From: Candidatus Hydrogenedentota bacterium
Lineage (GTDB): Bacteria > Hydrogenedentota > Hydrogenedentia > Hydrogenedentales > SLHB01
DNA: 22,687 nt
Direction: 5' to 3'
NCBI GenBank assembly: GCA_016934125.1
Contig: JAFGTL010000592.1
Span: 1-22,687, forward strand
Part shown: positions 15,198 through 22,167 of the stretch, one piece after another
How positions within the stretch are numbered: position 1 is the stretch's first letter
Layout of the letters: each line of letters begins with the position of its first letter
Position numbers and translations under genes: made by a program
Notes under the pieces: generated by a model
The model's database searches: none
The model's input: only the letters and a program-made list of their open reading frames with translations
Told to the model about the DNA's origin: nothing

Positions 15198-15956
15198 TCA
15201 GTAGATGACCTCGAGCAACGTGAGGCCGTGGGCCGGGGCCGTGTGCCCGTGGAACGGGCCGGGTGACGCGAGCAACTCGTCGATGCGCGTCTCGGGCAGG
15301 CGGCCGCGCGCGACGTCGATCAAGGTGCCGGTGAGGTTGCGCACCATCTTGTAGAGAAACCCGTCGCCGTGGAACGTGAGCCGCCAGAGAGCCGCCGCGT
15401 CGAGGGGCGCGATTACGCCGCCCGGTTCGACGGCGACGGCGTGGAGCGTGCGCACCGTCGTTTCCACCGAGGCGCCCGACGACTGGAACCCGGCGAAGTC
15501 GCGCCGGCCCACGAACCGCGTGGCGAGGGCCGCGAGGCGATCGAGATCGACGGGCCACGGCACGCACCAGGCGTACCGCGCCGATAAGGGATCGGGTTCG
15601 CGTGACAGGGCGAAGGCGTAGGCGTAGCGTTTCGCGCGCGCGCTCCTGCGCGCGTCGAACCCGGCAGGCGCCTCATCGAGGCGGGTGATCTGGACGTCGG
15701 GGCTGAGCATTTTCGAGAGGGATCGGCGAAGCCGTTCGAGGGCGTGATCGCCCGGCCAGGTGAACGAGCAGACTTGGCCCAGGGCATGCACGCCCGCGTC
15801 GGTGCGGCCCGCGCCGTGGATGCGGATGGGCGCGGACGCGATCCGCGACAGGGCCGCCTCGATATCCCCCTGGACGGTGCGCCGGCCGGGCTGGATCTGC
15901 CAGCCCGAGAAAGGCGCGCCGTCGTAGCGGATCACGGCCTTGAGCAACCGGTTCAT
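15198..15956 (-). CDS. truA: tRNA pseudouridine(38-40) synthase
   Basis: A 252-aa enzyme that isomerises uridines 38-40 in the tRNA anticodon stem. Seen: MNRLLKAVIRYDGAPFSGWQIQPG at the start, the catalytic Asp53 in GAGRTDAGVHALGQV, then FDARRSARAKRYAYAF, FAGFQSSG, and the late motif FLYKMVRNLTGTLIDVARGR. The length is standard. The longer open frame to 16094 would run into the repeat region and adds no homology, so ATG at 15956 is chosen; a modest GGGGAT precedes it. It is expressed alone from its own promoter, convergent with the small RNA pair. Confidence 0.96.
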   Translation of the reverse strand: MNRLLKAVIRYDGAPFSGWQIQPGRRTVQGDIEAALSRIASAPIRIHGAGRTDAGVHALGQVCSFTWPGDHALERLRRSLSKMLSPDVQITRLDEAPAGFDARRSARAKRYAYAFALSREPDPLSARYAWCVPWPVDLDRLAALATRFVGRRDFAGFQSSGASVETTVRTLHAVAVEPGGVIAPLDAAALWRLTFHGDGFLYKMVRNLTGTLIDVARGRLPETRIDELLASPGPFHGHTAPAHGLTLLEVIY

Positions 15957-15989
15957 GCGATACGATCCCCAGAACAACCTTTGCCGGAG

Positions 15990-15998
15990 ACTATAGCA
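15990..15998 (-). promoter_or_regulatory. Extended -10 promoter element of truA
   Basis: Minus strand TGCTATAGT: TG-N-TATAGT, an extended -10 (5 of 6 matches), with a poor -35. The predicted start is about 27 nt before the truA ATG. Confidence 0.5.
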
Positions 15999-16031
15999 TG
16001 AAGCGCCCCGGGCCGTCGGGCGCGCGAGGCC

Positions 16032-16289
16032 CATGCCCGGATGCCGGGGCATGTTCCCGCCCCTACAGGGCTCGAATCCGTGGGGCGCCTCCACCCAGGG
16101 CTGCGCCCTGGGCTGATATGTGTGCGCCCTTCAGGCGCGGCAGGTGAAGGCTGGGCGTTGTTCAGCGCGAGGCCTGGGCGGCGGGCGTGAGAGCCCCGCG
16201 GAACGCGGGGCGCCACTCTTCAAGAAGCCCACGGCGTGAGCCGTGGGTATCGGGCCGACCCTCTCTCCGTCCGGAGCCCCGCAAGGGGC
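16032..16289. repeat. Cluster of six REP-like palindromes
   Basis: Six short perfect palindromes sit in about 260 nt: CATGCCC/GGGCATG (16032-16053), CCCAGGGC/GCCCTGGG (16094-16112), GCGCC/GGCGC (16124-16138), GCCCCGCG/CGCGGGGC (16193-16211), CCCACGGC/GCCGTGGG (16228-16247) and GCCCC/GGGGC (16276-16289). Loops are 3-9 nt, except the first with 8. The stretch has no credible gene on either strand. It fills most of the 484-nt spacer between truA and the lipoprotein gene. Text such as GGAGCCCCGCAAGGGGC resembles interspersed palindromic repeats I associate with several uncultured lineages; that link is memory-based, not checked. Confidence 0.75.
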
Positions 16290-16382
16290 GGCAGACGACG
16301 GCGGGGCGGCGTTGAGCGCGGATGGGATGCCCCGTATGGAATGCCCCGGCCCGTCAACTCCCGGGTGGGCGGGGCCGTTGGT

Positions 16383-16412
16383 TTGACAGGATCGCGTCGG
16401 GTGGGCTAGGCT
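16383..16412 (+). promoter_or_regulatory. Probable sigma-70 promoter of the lipoprotein/sulfatase unit
   Basis: A perfect TTGACA (16383-16388), an 18-nt spacer, and TAGGCT (16407-16412, 3 of 6 matches). The predicted start near 16419 leaves a leader of about 22 nt before a GGGAGAGG ribosome site. Confidence 0.5.
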
Positions 16413-16440
16413 GGTGGCGCAGGAACCCAAGGGAGAGGCT

Positions 16441-16890
16441 ATGATGAAACGCATTGCTTCGGGAATGGTTGTGCTCGTACTACTGGGCGCAGCGGCGGGG
16501 TGCAGCACCTTGAACCGTCAGCCGCAGCTTTGCGACCCGACGATCCTTCCCGCGGAGTTCAAACCCGGCGACGGCGGCGTGATCTCCGTCAAGGTCGTCG
16601 ATCGGCACCGCATCATCGCGCGCGTCCTCGGGGTGGTCAAGGAAGATCCCCGCATGAGCTTCAAGCTGCACGACGACGGCGAGACGCCCGACGAGAAGGC
16701 CGGCGACGGCATCTGGACGCTCCAGGTGGATGTGCCCTTCATGGCGCCGCCCGGGGACTTCACCCTCGAACTGACCGCGTACCGCTCCAACGGCGAAGCG
16801 GTGAAGGTGCGCACGAAGGACGGCGAGATCGTGCCGCTCCAGACCACCTGCGCCTTCGCGATCGCTTACCCCGACCAGCCGCAGCAGTAG
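16441..16890 (+). CDS. Small lipoprotein with acidic DDGETPDEKAGDG motif
   Basis: A 149-aa protein with a lipoprotein signal: MMKRIASGMVVLVLLGAAAGCSTL, where Cys in AAAGC would be lipidated. The mature part is beta-rich by eye and contains LHDDGETPDEKAGDGIWTLQV. This Asp/Gly-rich pattern is common in secreted beta-sandwich domains and may bind calcium. I do not recognise a named family. ATG at 16441 follows GGGAGAGG (16431-16438); a second Met codon directly after could also serve. The stop is 10 nt before the sulfatase start and its last bases form the sulfatase ribosome site (AGGAGG), so the two are an operon. It may present or assist the enzyme at the envelope, which is inference from position only. 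Confidence 0.8.
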   Translation: MMKRIASGMVVLVLLGAAAGCSTLNRQPQLCDPTILPAEFKPGDGGVISVKVVDRHRIIARVLGVVKEDPRMSFKLHDDGETPDEKAGDGIWTLQVDVPFMAPPGDFTLELTAYRSNGEAVKVRTKDGEIVPLQTTCAFAIAYPDQPQQ

Positions 16891-16900
16891 GAGGCCTGTC

Positions 16901-18154
16901 GTGACTTGGCTGGTGCTGGCAGGCCTGTTCGCCGCGTCTCCGGATGTCGTCTTCGTATCCGTCGATACCCTGCGCGCCGACCACCTCGGCTGCTACGGCT
17001 ACGAACTGAACACCTCGCCCAACATCGATCGATTCGCCGAAGACGCCCTCGTGTTCGACAACTGCGTGTGTGAGGTGCCCCTCACCATGCCCTCCTTCGG
17101 CTCCATGATGACCTCCCGGTTCCCGCGCACCACCGGCACCACCCGCAACGGCCTCCCCATGCCCGCCACCGTGCCCACCGTGGCCGAACAGTTCCGCGAC
17201 GCCGGCTACCAGACCTTCTGCGTCCAGAGCAATTGGACGCTCAAGCGCGAGTTGTCCGGACTCGACCGCGGATTCGAGATCTACGAGGACGATTTCCACA
17301 CCCGCCGGTGGGGGTTCATCAAATCGGAGCGGTATGCGGACGAGGTGACCGCCATCGCCGTCGAACTCCTCGCCGCGCGCGATCCCGACCGGCCCCTGTT
17401 CTGCTGGATCCACTACTCGGATCCCCACGCCCCCTACCGCTTCCACAGCGCCCACAATCCCGCCGGCGACCGCCGCCTGATGGCCGACGCGGCCTACAAG
17501 ATCGCCCGGAAGTACGACTCGGAAGTGGCCTTCATGGACCACCACATCCAGGCCGTGTTCGACGCCATCCCCCAGGACGCCATGGTGCTCTTCGTGGCCG
17601 ATCACGGCGAGAGCCTCTATGAACACGACTACCTCGGCCACGGCCGCCGCATTTACCAGACGGGGCTCCACATCCCCCTGATGGTGCGCGCCCCCGGCAT
17701 CGAGCCCGGCCGCACCGCCGTGCCCGCCCGCGGCGTCGACATCGGCCCGACCCTGCTCGGCCTCGCCGGGCTCCCGCCTGCGCCCGGCATGGAGGGTGTG
17801 GACGTTGTGAACAGCGCCCTCCCCGGCGATCGGCCCCGGGTGATCGAGACCTACGGCGGCGCCGTGCCCCAGATGCCCGGCGCAGAGGCCCTCATGGCCG
17901 ATCGCCCCCCCATGCGGCAGGGCGTGCTCGTTGGGCCGTGGAAGCTGATCCTCGCCGATCAGGCGGAGCTCTTCAATCTCGACGACGACCCCAAGGAACT
18001 CACGGATCGGGCCTGCGAGCAGCGGGAGCGCACCGCCGAACTCCGGGCCCTCGTGGAAGCGTGGGATGCGGCCAACCCGAGAGGCCAGGCCGAAGAAGCC
18101 GCGCTGTCCGAGGACGACATCGAGGCCCTAGAGAGCCTCGGCTACGTGGAATGA
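16901..18154 (+). CDS. Alkaline-phosphatase-superfamily 'sulfatase' lacking the formylglycine motif
   Basis: A 417-aa protein of the sulfatase/AlkP fold. Seen: VVFVSVDTLRADHLGCYGY with metal-binding Asp22, NTSPNIDRFAEDALVFDN, VADHGESLYEHDYLGHG with metal ligands, HIPLMVRAPGI, and the C-terminal LESLGYVE common in this group. At the place of the classical C/S-x-P-S-R formylglycine motif the sequence is T62-M-P64-S-F66 (PLTMPSFGSMMTSRFPRTTG). So the nucleophile would be Thr, as in phosphoethanolamine or glycerophosphate transferases of the superfamily. True sulfate-ester cleavage through formylglycine is therefore unlikely. GTG start at 16901 after AGGAGG. The N-terminal MTWLVLAGLFAAS may be a short signal peptide. 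The 3' end overlaps the convergent M23 gene by 27 nt. Confidence 0.86.
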   Translation: MTWLVLAGLFAASPDVVFVSVDTLRADHLGCYGYELNTSPNIDRFAEDALVFDNCVCEVPLTMPSFGSMMTSRFPRTTGTTRNGLPMPATVPTVAEQFRDAGYQTFCVQSNWTLKRELSGLDRGFEIYEDDFHTRRWGFIKSERYADEVTAIAVELLAARDPDRPLFCWIHYSDPHAPYRFHSAHNPAGDRRLMADAAYKIARKYDSEVAFMDHHIQAVFDAIPQDAMVLFVADHGESLYEHDYLGHGRRIYQTGLHIPLMVRAPGIEPGRTAVPARGVDIGPTLLGLAGLPPAPGMEGVDVVNSALPGDRPRVIETYGGAVPQMPGAEALMADRPPMRQGVLVGPWKLILADQAELFNLDDDPKELTDRACEQRERTAELRALVEAWDAANPRGQAEEAALSEDDIEALESLGYVE

Positions 18155-19078
18155 CCCCTTCGTAAGCAGGTGGATGGGGTCGAAGGCGCGCCCGTTGCGT
18201 CGGGCCTCGAAATGCAGGTGGGGGCCCGTCGAGCGGCCCGTCGAGCCCACCCGCCCGAGCACCGTGTTCTTCTTGACCATGTCCCCTTCCTGCACCAGGT
18301 TGACCGACGTGTGGCCGTATACCGTCTCGAGGCCGTTCGCGTGCTCGACCACCACCACTTGGCCGTAGCCCTTCTGCCACCCGCTGAACGTGACCCGGCC
18401 CGCGCTAAGTGGATAGATCGCAGTGCCTTGCGTCGCAGCGATGTCGATACCGTCGTGGTGTTCGGGCAACCCCGTGAACGGGTCCTTCCGCATCCCGAAC
18501 TCCGAGGTGAGCCGGCCCGACCCGCCCAGCAACGCCGACCACGGACTCTCGCTTGCGGCCCGGGTGGAGGCCGTATCGGGCGAGACCGCCCCGGTGCGCG
18601 GCGCCCGCAACGTGGCCAGGGACTCGTAGGACAGGCGCGCCGCCCTGCCCGAGTCGACCACCGCGTCGGCCGGATCGCGCGGCACCAGCGGCGGCGGCAC
18701 GGCGCTCATCAGGGCCACGGCGCTCGCCTGCGCGGACTGGTCCCTCGCCGCGGCGGCCAGGTCGAGTTGCTGCCCCGGCATGATCAGGTCGGGGTTGGAC
18801 AGGCCGTTGGCCTCGGCGACCCGGTTGATCGCGGCCAGGATCGCCCCGTTCGACGCGCACAGCCCCCGGCGTTCGAGTTGGTTCTCACACAGGCCCCACA
18901 GGGTGTCGCCACGGCGGACACTGTAGGTCTCGCTGCGGGTCGCGGCCTTGGCCGTGGCCGGCTCGCTGGCCGCCTCCCTGAGAACGTCCTGGAATCGCGA
19001 CAGGCCCAGGCGCCGCGCGATGCGGTTCGGGACGCTGCCCTTACTAGCTTGTACCGCGGCGACCGCATCGACACTCAC
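18128..19078 (-). CDS. LysM and M23 peptidase protein without a signal peptide
   Basis: A 316-aa putative peptidoglycan endopeptidase. Residues 51-107 are a LysM domain (TYSVRRGDTLWGLCEN ... IMPGQQLDL), a linker rich in Ala/Pro/Ser follows, and 190-305 is a LytM/M23 domain. Metal ligands are visible as H208-x3-D212 (HHDGIDIA) and H287-x-H289 (GPHLHFE), with H256 in VYGHTS, so it should be active. No Sec signal peptide is present; the N-terminus is MSVDAVAAVQASKGS followed by RLGLSRFQDVLREAAS. That F-x-x-V-L pattern resembles the start of some flagellar-exported muralytic proteins, a weak link. GTG start at 19078 follows GAGGAGAG. A TATAAC -10 on the minus strand (19098-19103) is a possible promoter. 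Confidence 0.85.
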   Translation of the reverse strand: MSVDAVAAVQASKGSVPNRIARRLGLSRFQDVLREAASEPATAKAATRSETYSVRRGDTLWGLCENQLERRGLCASNGAILAAINRVAEANGLSNPDLIMPGQQLDLAAAARDQSAQASAVALMSAVPPPLVPRDPADAVVDSGRAARLSYESLATLRAPRTGAVSPDTASTRAASESPWSALLGGSGRLTSEFGMRKDPFTGLPEHHDGIDIAATQGTAIYPLSAGRVTFSGWQKGYGQVVVVEHANGLETVYGHTSVNLVQEGDMVKKNTVLGRVGSTGRSTGPHLHFEARRNGRAFDPIHLLTKGSFHVAEAL

Positions 19079-19097
19079 GAATCTCTCCTCGAGGGCT

Positions 19098-19103
19098 GTT
19101 ATA
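19098..19103 (-). promoter_or_regulatory. Possible -10 element of the LysM/M23 gene
   Basis: Minus strand TATAAC (5 of 6 matches) about 20 nt before the GTG start; no good -35 is seen at 16-18 nt. Confidence 0.35.
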
Positions 19104-19371
19104 TCCGGAAAAGCGGGAGCAACCGCTGTGCCGGACCGGGCTGGATGCTTAACTCATGACTTAGCAGGTGGTTGTGAAAAATGGCCCCGCGGCCGGGCCG
19201 GAGTCGGCTGGGCATATTTTGCCTCTTCGGGAGTTTCTTTCACGGTGTATGCCGGCCCCGCCGCGAAACCTGGGCGAATCCGGCCGGGTCGGAATGGAAG
19301 CGGATGAGTGCGTCTCTACGGCAGACGAGACAGGGGAGACCCTGCGCAGAGGGGTCTATCAGGGAGGTTCC
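19104..19371. other. Spacer without recognised elements
   Basis: Between the divergent M23 and propeller-protein genes I see no convincing plus-strand promoter. The open frame continues upstream of 19372 to 19168 but lacks coding-like content and a ribosome site at its start. Confidence 0.5.
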
Positions 19372-20862
19372 ATGAGCAAACGAATCCGGCCGGCTATCGT
19401 CATGGTTTGCGTGTTCCCGCTGCTTTGCGGGGCGTTGTTCACAGAATGCGGGGTGGGCGGGCTCAAGGCGGCCGACTTCCAACAGGTCAACGTGAACGGG
19501 TTCGACGAGGCGGACAACGCCGTCGACATGAACCACTACGCTTACGCGATGAAGTACTTCCAGGCGGACGGGGCCGATCAGGGCTACGTCTACGTGGGAA
19601 CGGGCAATAACGTGGCCGGCCTCGTCGGCTACTACATCGAAACCCTCCTGAACGGCGGCGACATCCTGGATGCCCCGGTCCGGCCGCCCGAAATCCGCCG
19701 GTACCGCCCCGACCTCGGCCCCCTCGAATGGGAAACCGTCCTCGATTACCGCGATGTCGAGACGGATCCCGACTTCGAGACCATCGGATTCCGGTTCATG
19801 ACCACGCTCTGGGCCGCCGACGGCCGCAAGACCGTCGGGCCTACCTGCAGCAACTACCTGTACGCCGCCACGCAGGGCAACGTATCGGCCCTGTGGCGTT
19901 CGGCCACCGGCAATTCGGGCGACTGGTATAACGTGTTCACCCTGGACACCTTCGGCGCGTCTATCCGGTGGATCGAGCAACACGATGGGCTCATCTACCT
20001 CGCGGTCGCCTACGACAGCTTCGGCGAGGAGCCGCCCCCAGGCGAGATTTGGGTGTCCGACGACGGACTGAGCTTCGTGCCCCTCATGCAGGACGGGTTC
20101 GGCAACCCGGACAACCGGGGCATCCAGGCCCTAATCTCCTATAACGGTTGGCTTTACGCCGGAACGAAGAACGACGTCACCGGCTTCGAGATTTGGAAGC
20201 TCGCCGGTCCCGACAAGCCCATCGGCGCCATCAAGGTGGTCGATGGCGGCGGGCCGAGCGCCCACAACGAGAACGCCGGCATGCCCTTCGTGTTCAACGG
20301 CAAGCTCTACTTCGGCACCCAGCTCTATATCGGCGGCGTCAACCCCACCAGCGGCAACGCCTTCCAGGGCTGCGACATCATCCGCATCGACGAGAACGAC
20401 AACTGGGAGACCATTGTCGGGCCCGATTCCCTGTCCGGCTACGAGTCCGGGTTCAACCACTTCACCAACGCCTACCTGTGGTGGATGGAAGAGCACGACG
20501 GGTGGCTGTACGCGGGCACCTACGATCAGGGCTCGATGCTCGCCTATCTCCTCGCGAATCTCGAGGAAGTCATGGCCATGTTGGAGAAAACCGGCAACAA
20601 GGACGCCATGACCACCGTGCTCGCGCTGTTGGATCGCTGGCTTGATGAGGACGACTACTACCGCCTCATGCACGCCGGGGCCGACCTGTTCAAGACGCAG
20701 AACGGCGTCGACTGGTATCCGGTGACGTTGAACGGCCTCGACAACCCCCATAATTACGGCTGGCGCACCATGGAAGCGGCCCCGGACGGCTACCTCTACC
20801 TCGGCTCGGCCAATCCCACCGAGGGACTCCAGATCTGGCGCGCCAAGACGCCCGAGGAATAG
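19372..20862 (+). CDS. Secreted propeller-like protein of unknown function
   Basis: A 496-aa exported protein. ATG at 19372 has GGGAGG upstream and begins a signal peptide (MSKRIRPAIVMVCVFPLLCG). The mature protein repeats a pattern of about 45-70 residues built on a Y-V/A/L-G-T/S strand and a G-x-x-I-W strand: YVYVGTGNN, YLYAATQGNVSALW, WLYAGTKNDVTGFEIW, LYFGTQLYIGG, WLYAGTYDQGS, and YLYLGSANPTEGLQIW. This periodicity fits a beta-propeller. A helical insertion (LLANLEEVMAMLEKTGNKDAM ...) interrupts the late blades. I do not recognise a named family, and there are no catalytic motifs I can identify. A strong terminator follows, so the gene seems monocistronic. Confidence 0.82.
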   Translation: MSKRIRPAIVMVCVFPLLCGALFTECGVGGLKAADFQQVNVNGFDEADNAVDMNHYAYAMKYFQADGADQGYVYVGTGNNVAGLVGYYIETLLNGGDILDAPVRPPEIRRYRPDLGPLEWETVLDYRDVETDPDFETIGFRFMTTLWAADGRKTVGPTCSNYLYAATQGNVSALWRSATGNSGDWYNVFTLDTFGASIRWIEQHDGLIYLAVAYDSFGEEPPPGEIWVSDDGLSFVPLMQDGFGNPDNRGIQALISYNGWLYAGTKNDVTGFEIWKLAGPDKPIGAIKVVDGGGPSAHNENAGMPFVFNGKLYFGTQLYIGGVNPTSGNAFQGCDIIRIDENDNWETIVGPDSLSGYESGFNHFTNAYLWWMEEHDGWLYAGTYDQGSMLAYLLANLEEVMAMLEKTGNKDAMTTVLALLDRWLDEDDYYRLMHAGADLFKTQNGVDWYPVTLNGLDNPHNYGWRTMEAAPDGYLYLGSANPTEGLQIWRAKTPEE

Positions 20863-20884
20863 TCCAGCACCCTCGAAACACAAC

Positions 20885-20927
20885 CCGGGCCGGGGCGGCT
20901 TCGAGTCGCCCCGGCCCGGCTCTTTTC
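20885..20927 (+). terminator. Strong intrinsic terminator after the propeller gene
   Basis: CCGGGCCGGGGCG (20885-20897) pairs perfectly with CGCCCCGGCCCGG (20907-20919) around a 9-nt loop. It is followed by CTCTTTTC. Confidence 0.85.
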
Positions 20928-20952
20928 TCCGGCCTCGGTCTCGGGCCCGTTC

Positions 20953-21096
20953 CTACCCGGCGGCCTTCTCCGCCTTCTTGGCCGGCAGGGCGGCCACGAG
21001 CTGGCCGAGTTGCTTTTCGAGCAGAGTCATCACGAACGTCTGATGAGCGAGCGCGGTCACGGGCTTCGTTTTGCTCACGGGCGACAGGTGCTTCAT
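20953..21096 (-). CDS. Small basic protein, 47 aa
   Basis: The start ATG at 21096 is preceded by an excellent ribosome site (GGAGGAGG, 5 nt away), which is the main evidence that this short frame is real. A longer in-frame reading to 21414 crosses the minisatellite and has no coding look. The product starts MKHLSPVSKTKPVTALA and continues as a likely amphipathic helix (FVMTLLEKQLGQLVAAL) with a Lys/Ala-rich tail. It has no signal peptide, membrane segment or Cys. The function is unknown; it could be a small regulator or a nucleoid or ribosome-associated peptide, but nothing in the sequence decides that. Confidence 0.6.
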   Translation of the reverse strand: MKHLSPVSKTKPVTALAHQTFVMTLLEKQLGQLVAALPAKKAEKAAG

Positions 21097-21273
21097 TCGA
21101 CCTCCTCCATCCCCTTGCGTGCCGGCACGGTGTCCGCCGGCATCGACAGTGCTATTGTCCTTAGATGTCAGACCGCGAGAACCCCGTCCAGGTTTTGGGC
21201 ATACGCGGAAACCGGCGGGGAAGCCGGGAGGACGAGACGCCATCGCCTTTCCCGCGCCCCGCGGGAAGTCCCC

Positions 21274-21314
21274 GATCCGTCCGATCCGTCGGATCGGTCC
21301 GATCCGACCGATCA
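21274..21314. repeat. 9-bp minisatellite (GATCCGTCC type), about 4.5 copies
   Basis: Consecutive 9-mers read GATCCGTCC, GATCCGTCG, GATCGGTCC, GATCCGACC, then GATCAG. Most variants differ at one or two bases. It lies in the divergent spacer between the 47-aa gene and the next plus-strand gene. The stretch 21097-21392 shows no other clear element. Confidence 0.75.
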
Positions 21315-21392
21315 GGTGCGCCCGCGCGTGCGCCCGGGCGTTGCGTTCGTGCGGCAGATTGGCGCATGATGGGGAGTCGCGGCGAGGAGACC

Positions 21393-22139
21393 ATGGAATC
21401 ACGAGCGCAGACATACGTCGATCGCGGCCACGCGCGGATCTGGAACCGGTGGATCGAGCGGCGGTGGTCGGCGTTCACGGGCGTCACCGTCAGCATCGCC
21501 CAGGCCGGCCCGGAGGTGGAGTGGGCGGCCGGGCGCGGCGCCGAGTTCGCCGTGGCCACGGAGCGCGGCGTGTGGGGCCCGATGGATCTCGGCGAGATCG
21601 AGTGGAGCGAGGAGTGCACCGCGTCGGCGGCAACACTTGTATCGAGGAGATTCGCGGCCGACCTCGAGTTGGTCACGCGGACCACGGCGTTTCACGAGGC
21701 GCCGGGGCTGGTGCGCGCGGTGACGCTGCGCAACACGTCGCCCGCCCCCCTCGAGGTCGGGCGGGTGGCCACGGACAGCTTCCGCGTGGCCGGGGACGGG
21801 TTGCGCGTGTACGTGCGCGGGTTTGCGGAGAGGCACGACGCCATCGCGTGGCGGACCGATGAACGCGCCGCGGCCGTCGTGTGCCCCGATGAACGCGGGG
21901 ATCGGGGGCTCTTTATCGGCCAGGAGGCCGAGGGCGTGCTCGAACTGCTCGCGCCGGAGCCGGGCGTATGCGCATGCGTCGTCGACGTCGACGGAACGCT
22001 CGATCCGGGCGAAGCGCTCGAACTCCCGGCGTCGTACGTGGTGCCCTTTTCGGGCGAGGTGATGATGGCCTCGGTGAGCGTGCTGGCCCAATTGCTCGCG
22101 GCCCGGCGCGCCACCGCACAAACACGAGATCGGTTCTGA
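21393..22139 (+). CDS. Hypothetical beta-rich protein
   Basis: A 248-aa protein; ATG at 21393 follows GAGGAG. An upstream in-frame ATG at 21165 would translate through the minisatellite and is rejected. The body is strand-rich by eye: LELVTRTTAFHEAPGLVRAVTLRNTSPAPLEVGRVATDSFRV, then GDRGLFIGQEAEGVLELL and a DPGEALELPASYVVPF block. The phrase about charged strands, 'pure' response and 'equal-right' loops recalls the N-terminal beta-sandwich of GH36-type alpha-galactosidases, but no catalytic domain follows, so this is only a fold guess. There is no signal peptide. It sits 28 nt before the RNA methyltransferase gene and may share a transcript. Confidence 0.68.
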   Translation: MESRAQTYVDRGHARIWNRWIERRWSAFTGVTVSIAQAGPEVEWAAGRGAEFAVATERGVWGPMDLGEIEWSEECTASAATLVSRRFAADLELVTRTTAFHEAPGLVRAVTLRNTSPAPLEVGRVATDSFRVAGDGLRVYVRGFAERHDAIAWRTDERAAAVVCPDERGDRGLFIGQEAEGVLELLAPEPGVCACVVDVDGTLDPGEALELPASYVVPFSGEVMMASVSVLAQLLAARRATAQTRDRF

Positions 22140-22167
22140 TCCAACCGGATACCGGGGAGACCTCAGC

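Noticed and set aside
16064..16085. tRNA T-arm-like text (GGCTCGAATCC)
   Set aside because: No matching stem, D-arm or acceptor stem around it; it belongs to the repeat cluster.
15957..16094. Longer truA start
   Set aside because: The added residues come from the repeat region and precede the conserved MNRLLKAVIRYDG start.
21138..21175. Possible sigma-28-like promoter on the minus strand upstream of the 47-aa gene (TAAGGACA ... GTCGATGC)
   Set aside because: The -10 matches poorly and the spacing from TAAG is wrong compared with the two clear cases at 14.7-15.0 kb.
21165..21392. Upstream extension of the hypothetical gene from the ATG at 21165
   Set aside because: It would translate the minisatellite into Ser/Arg/Pro-rich sequence, and a good ribosome site supports the later start at 21393.
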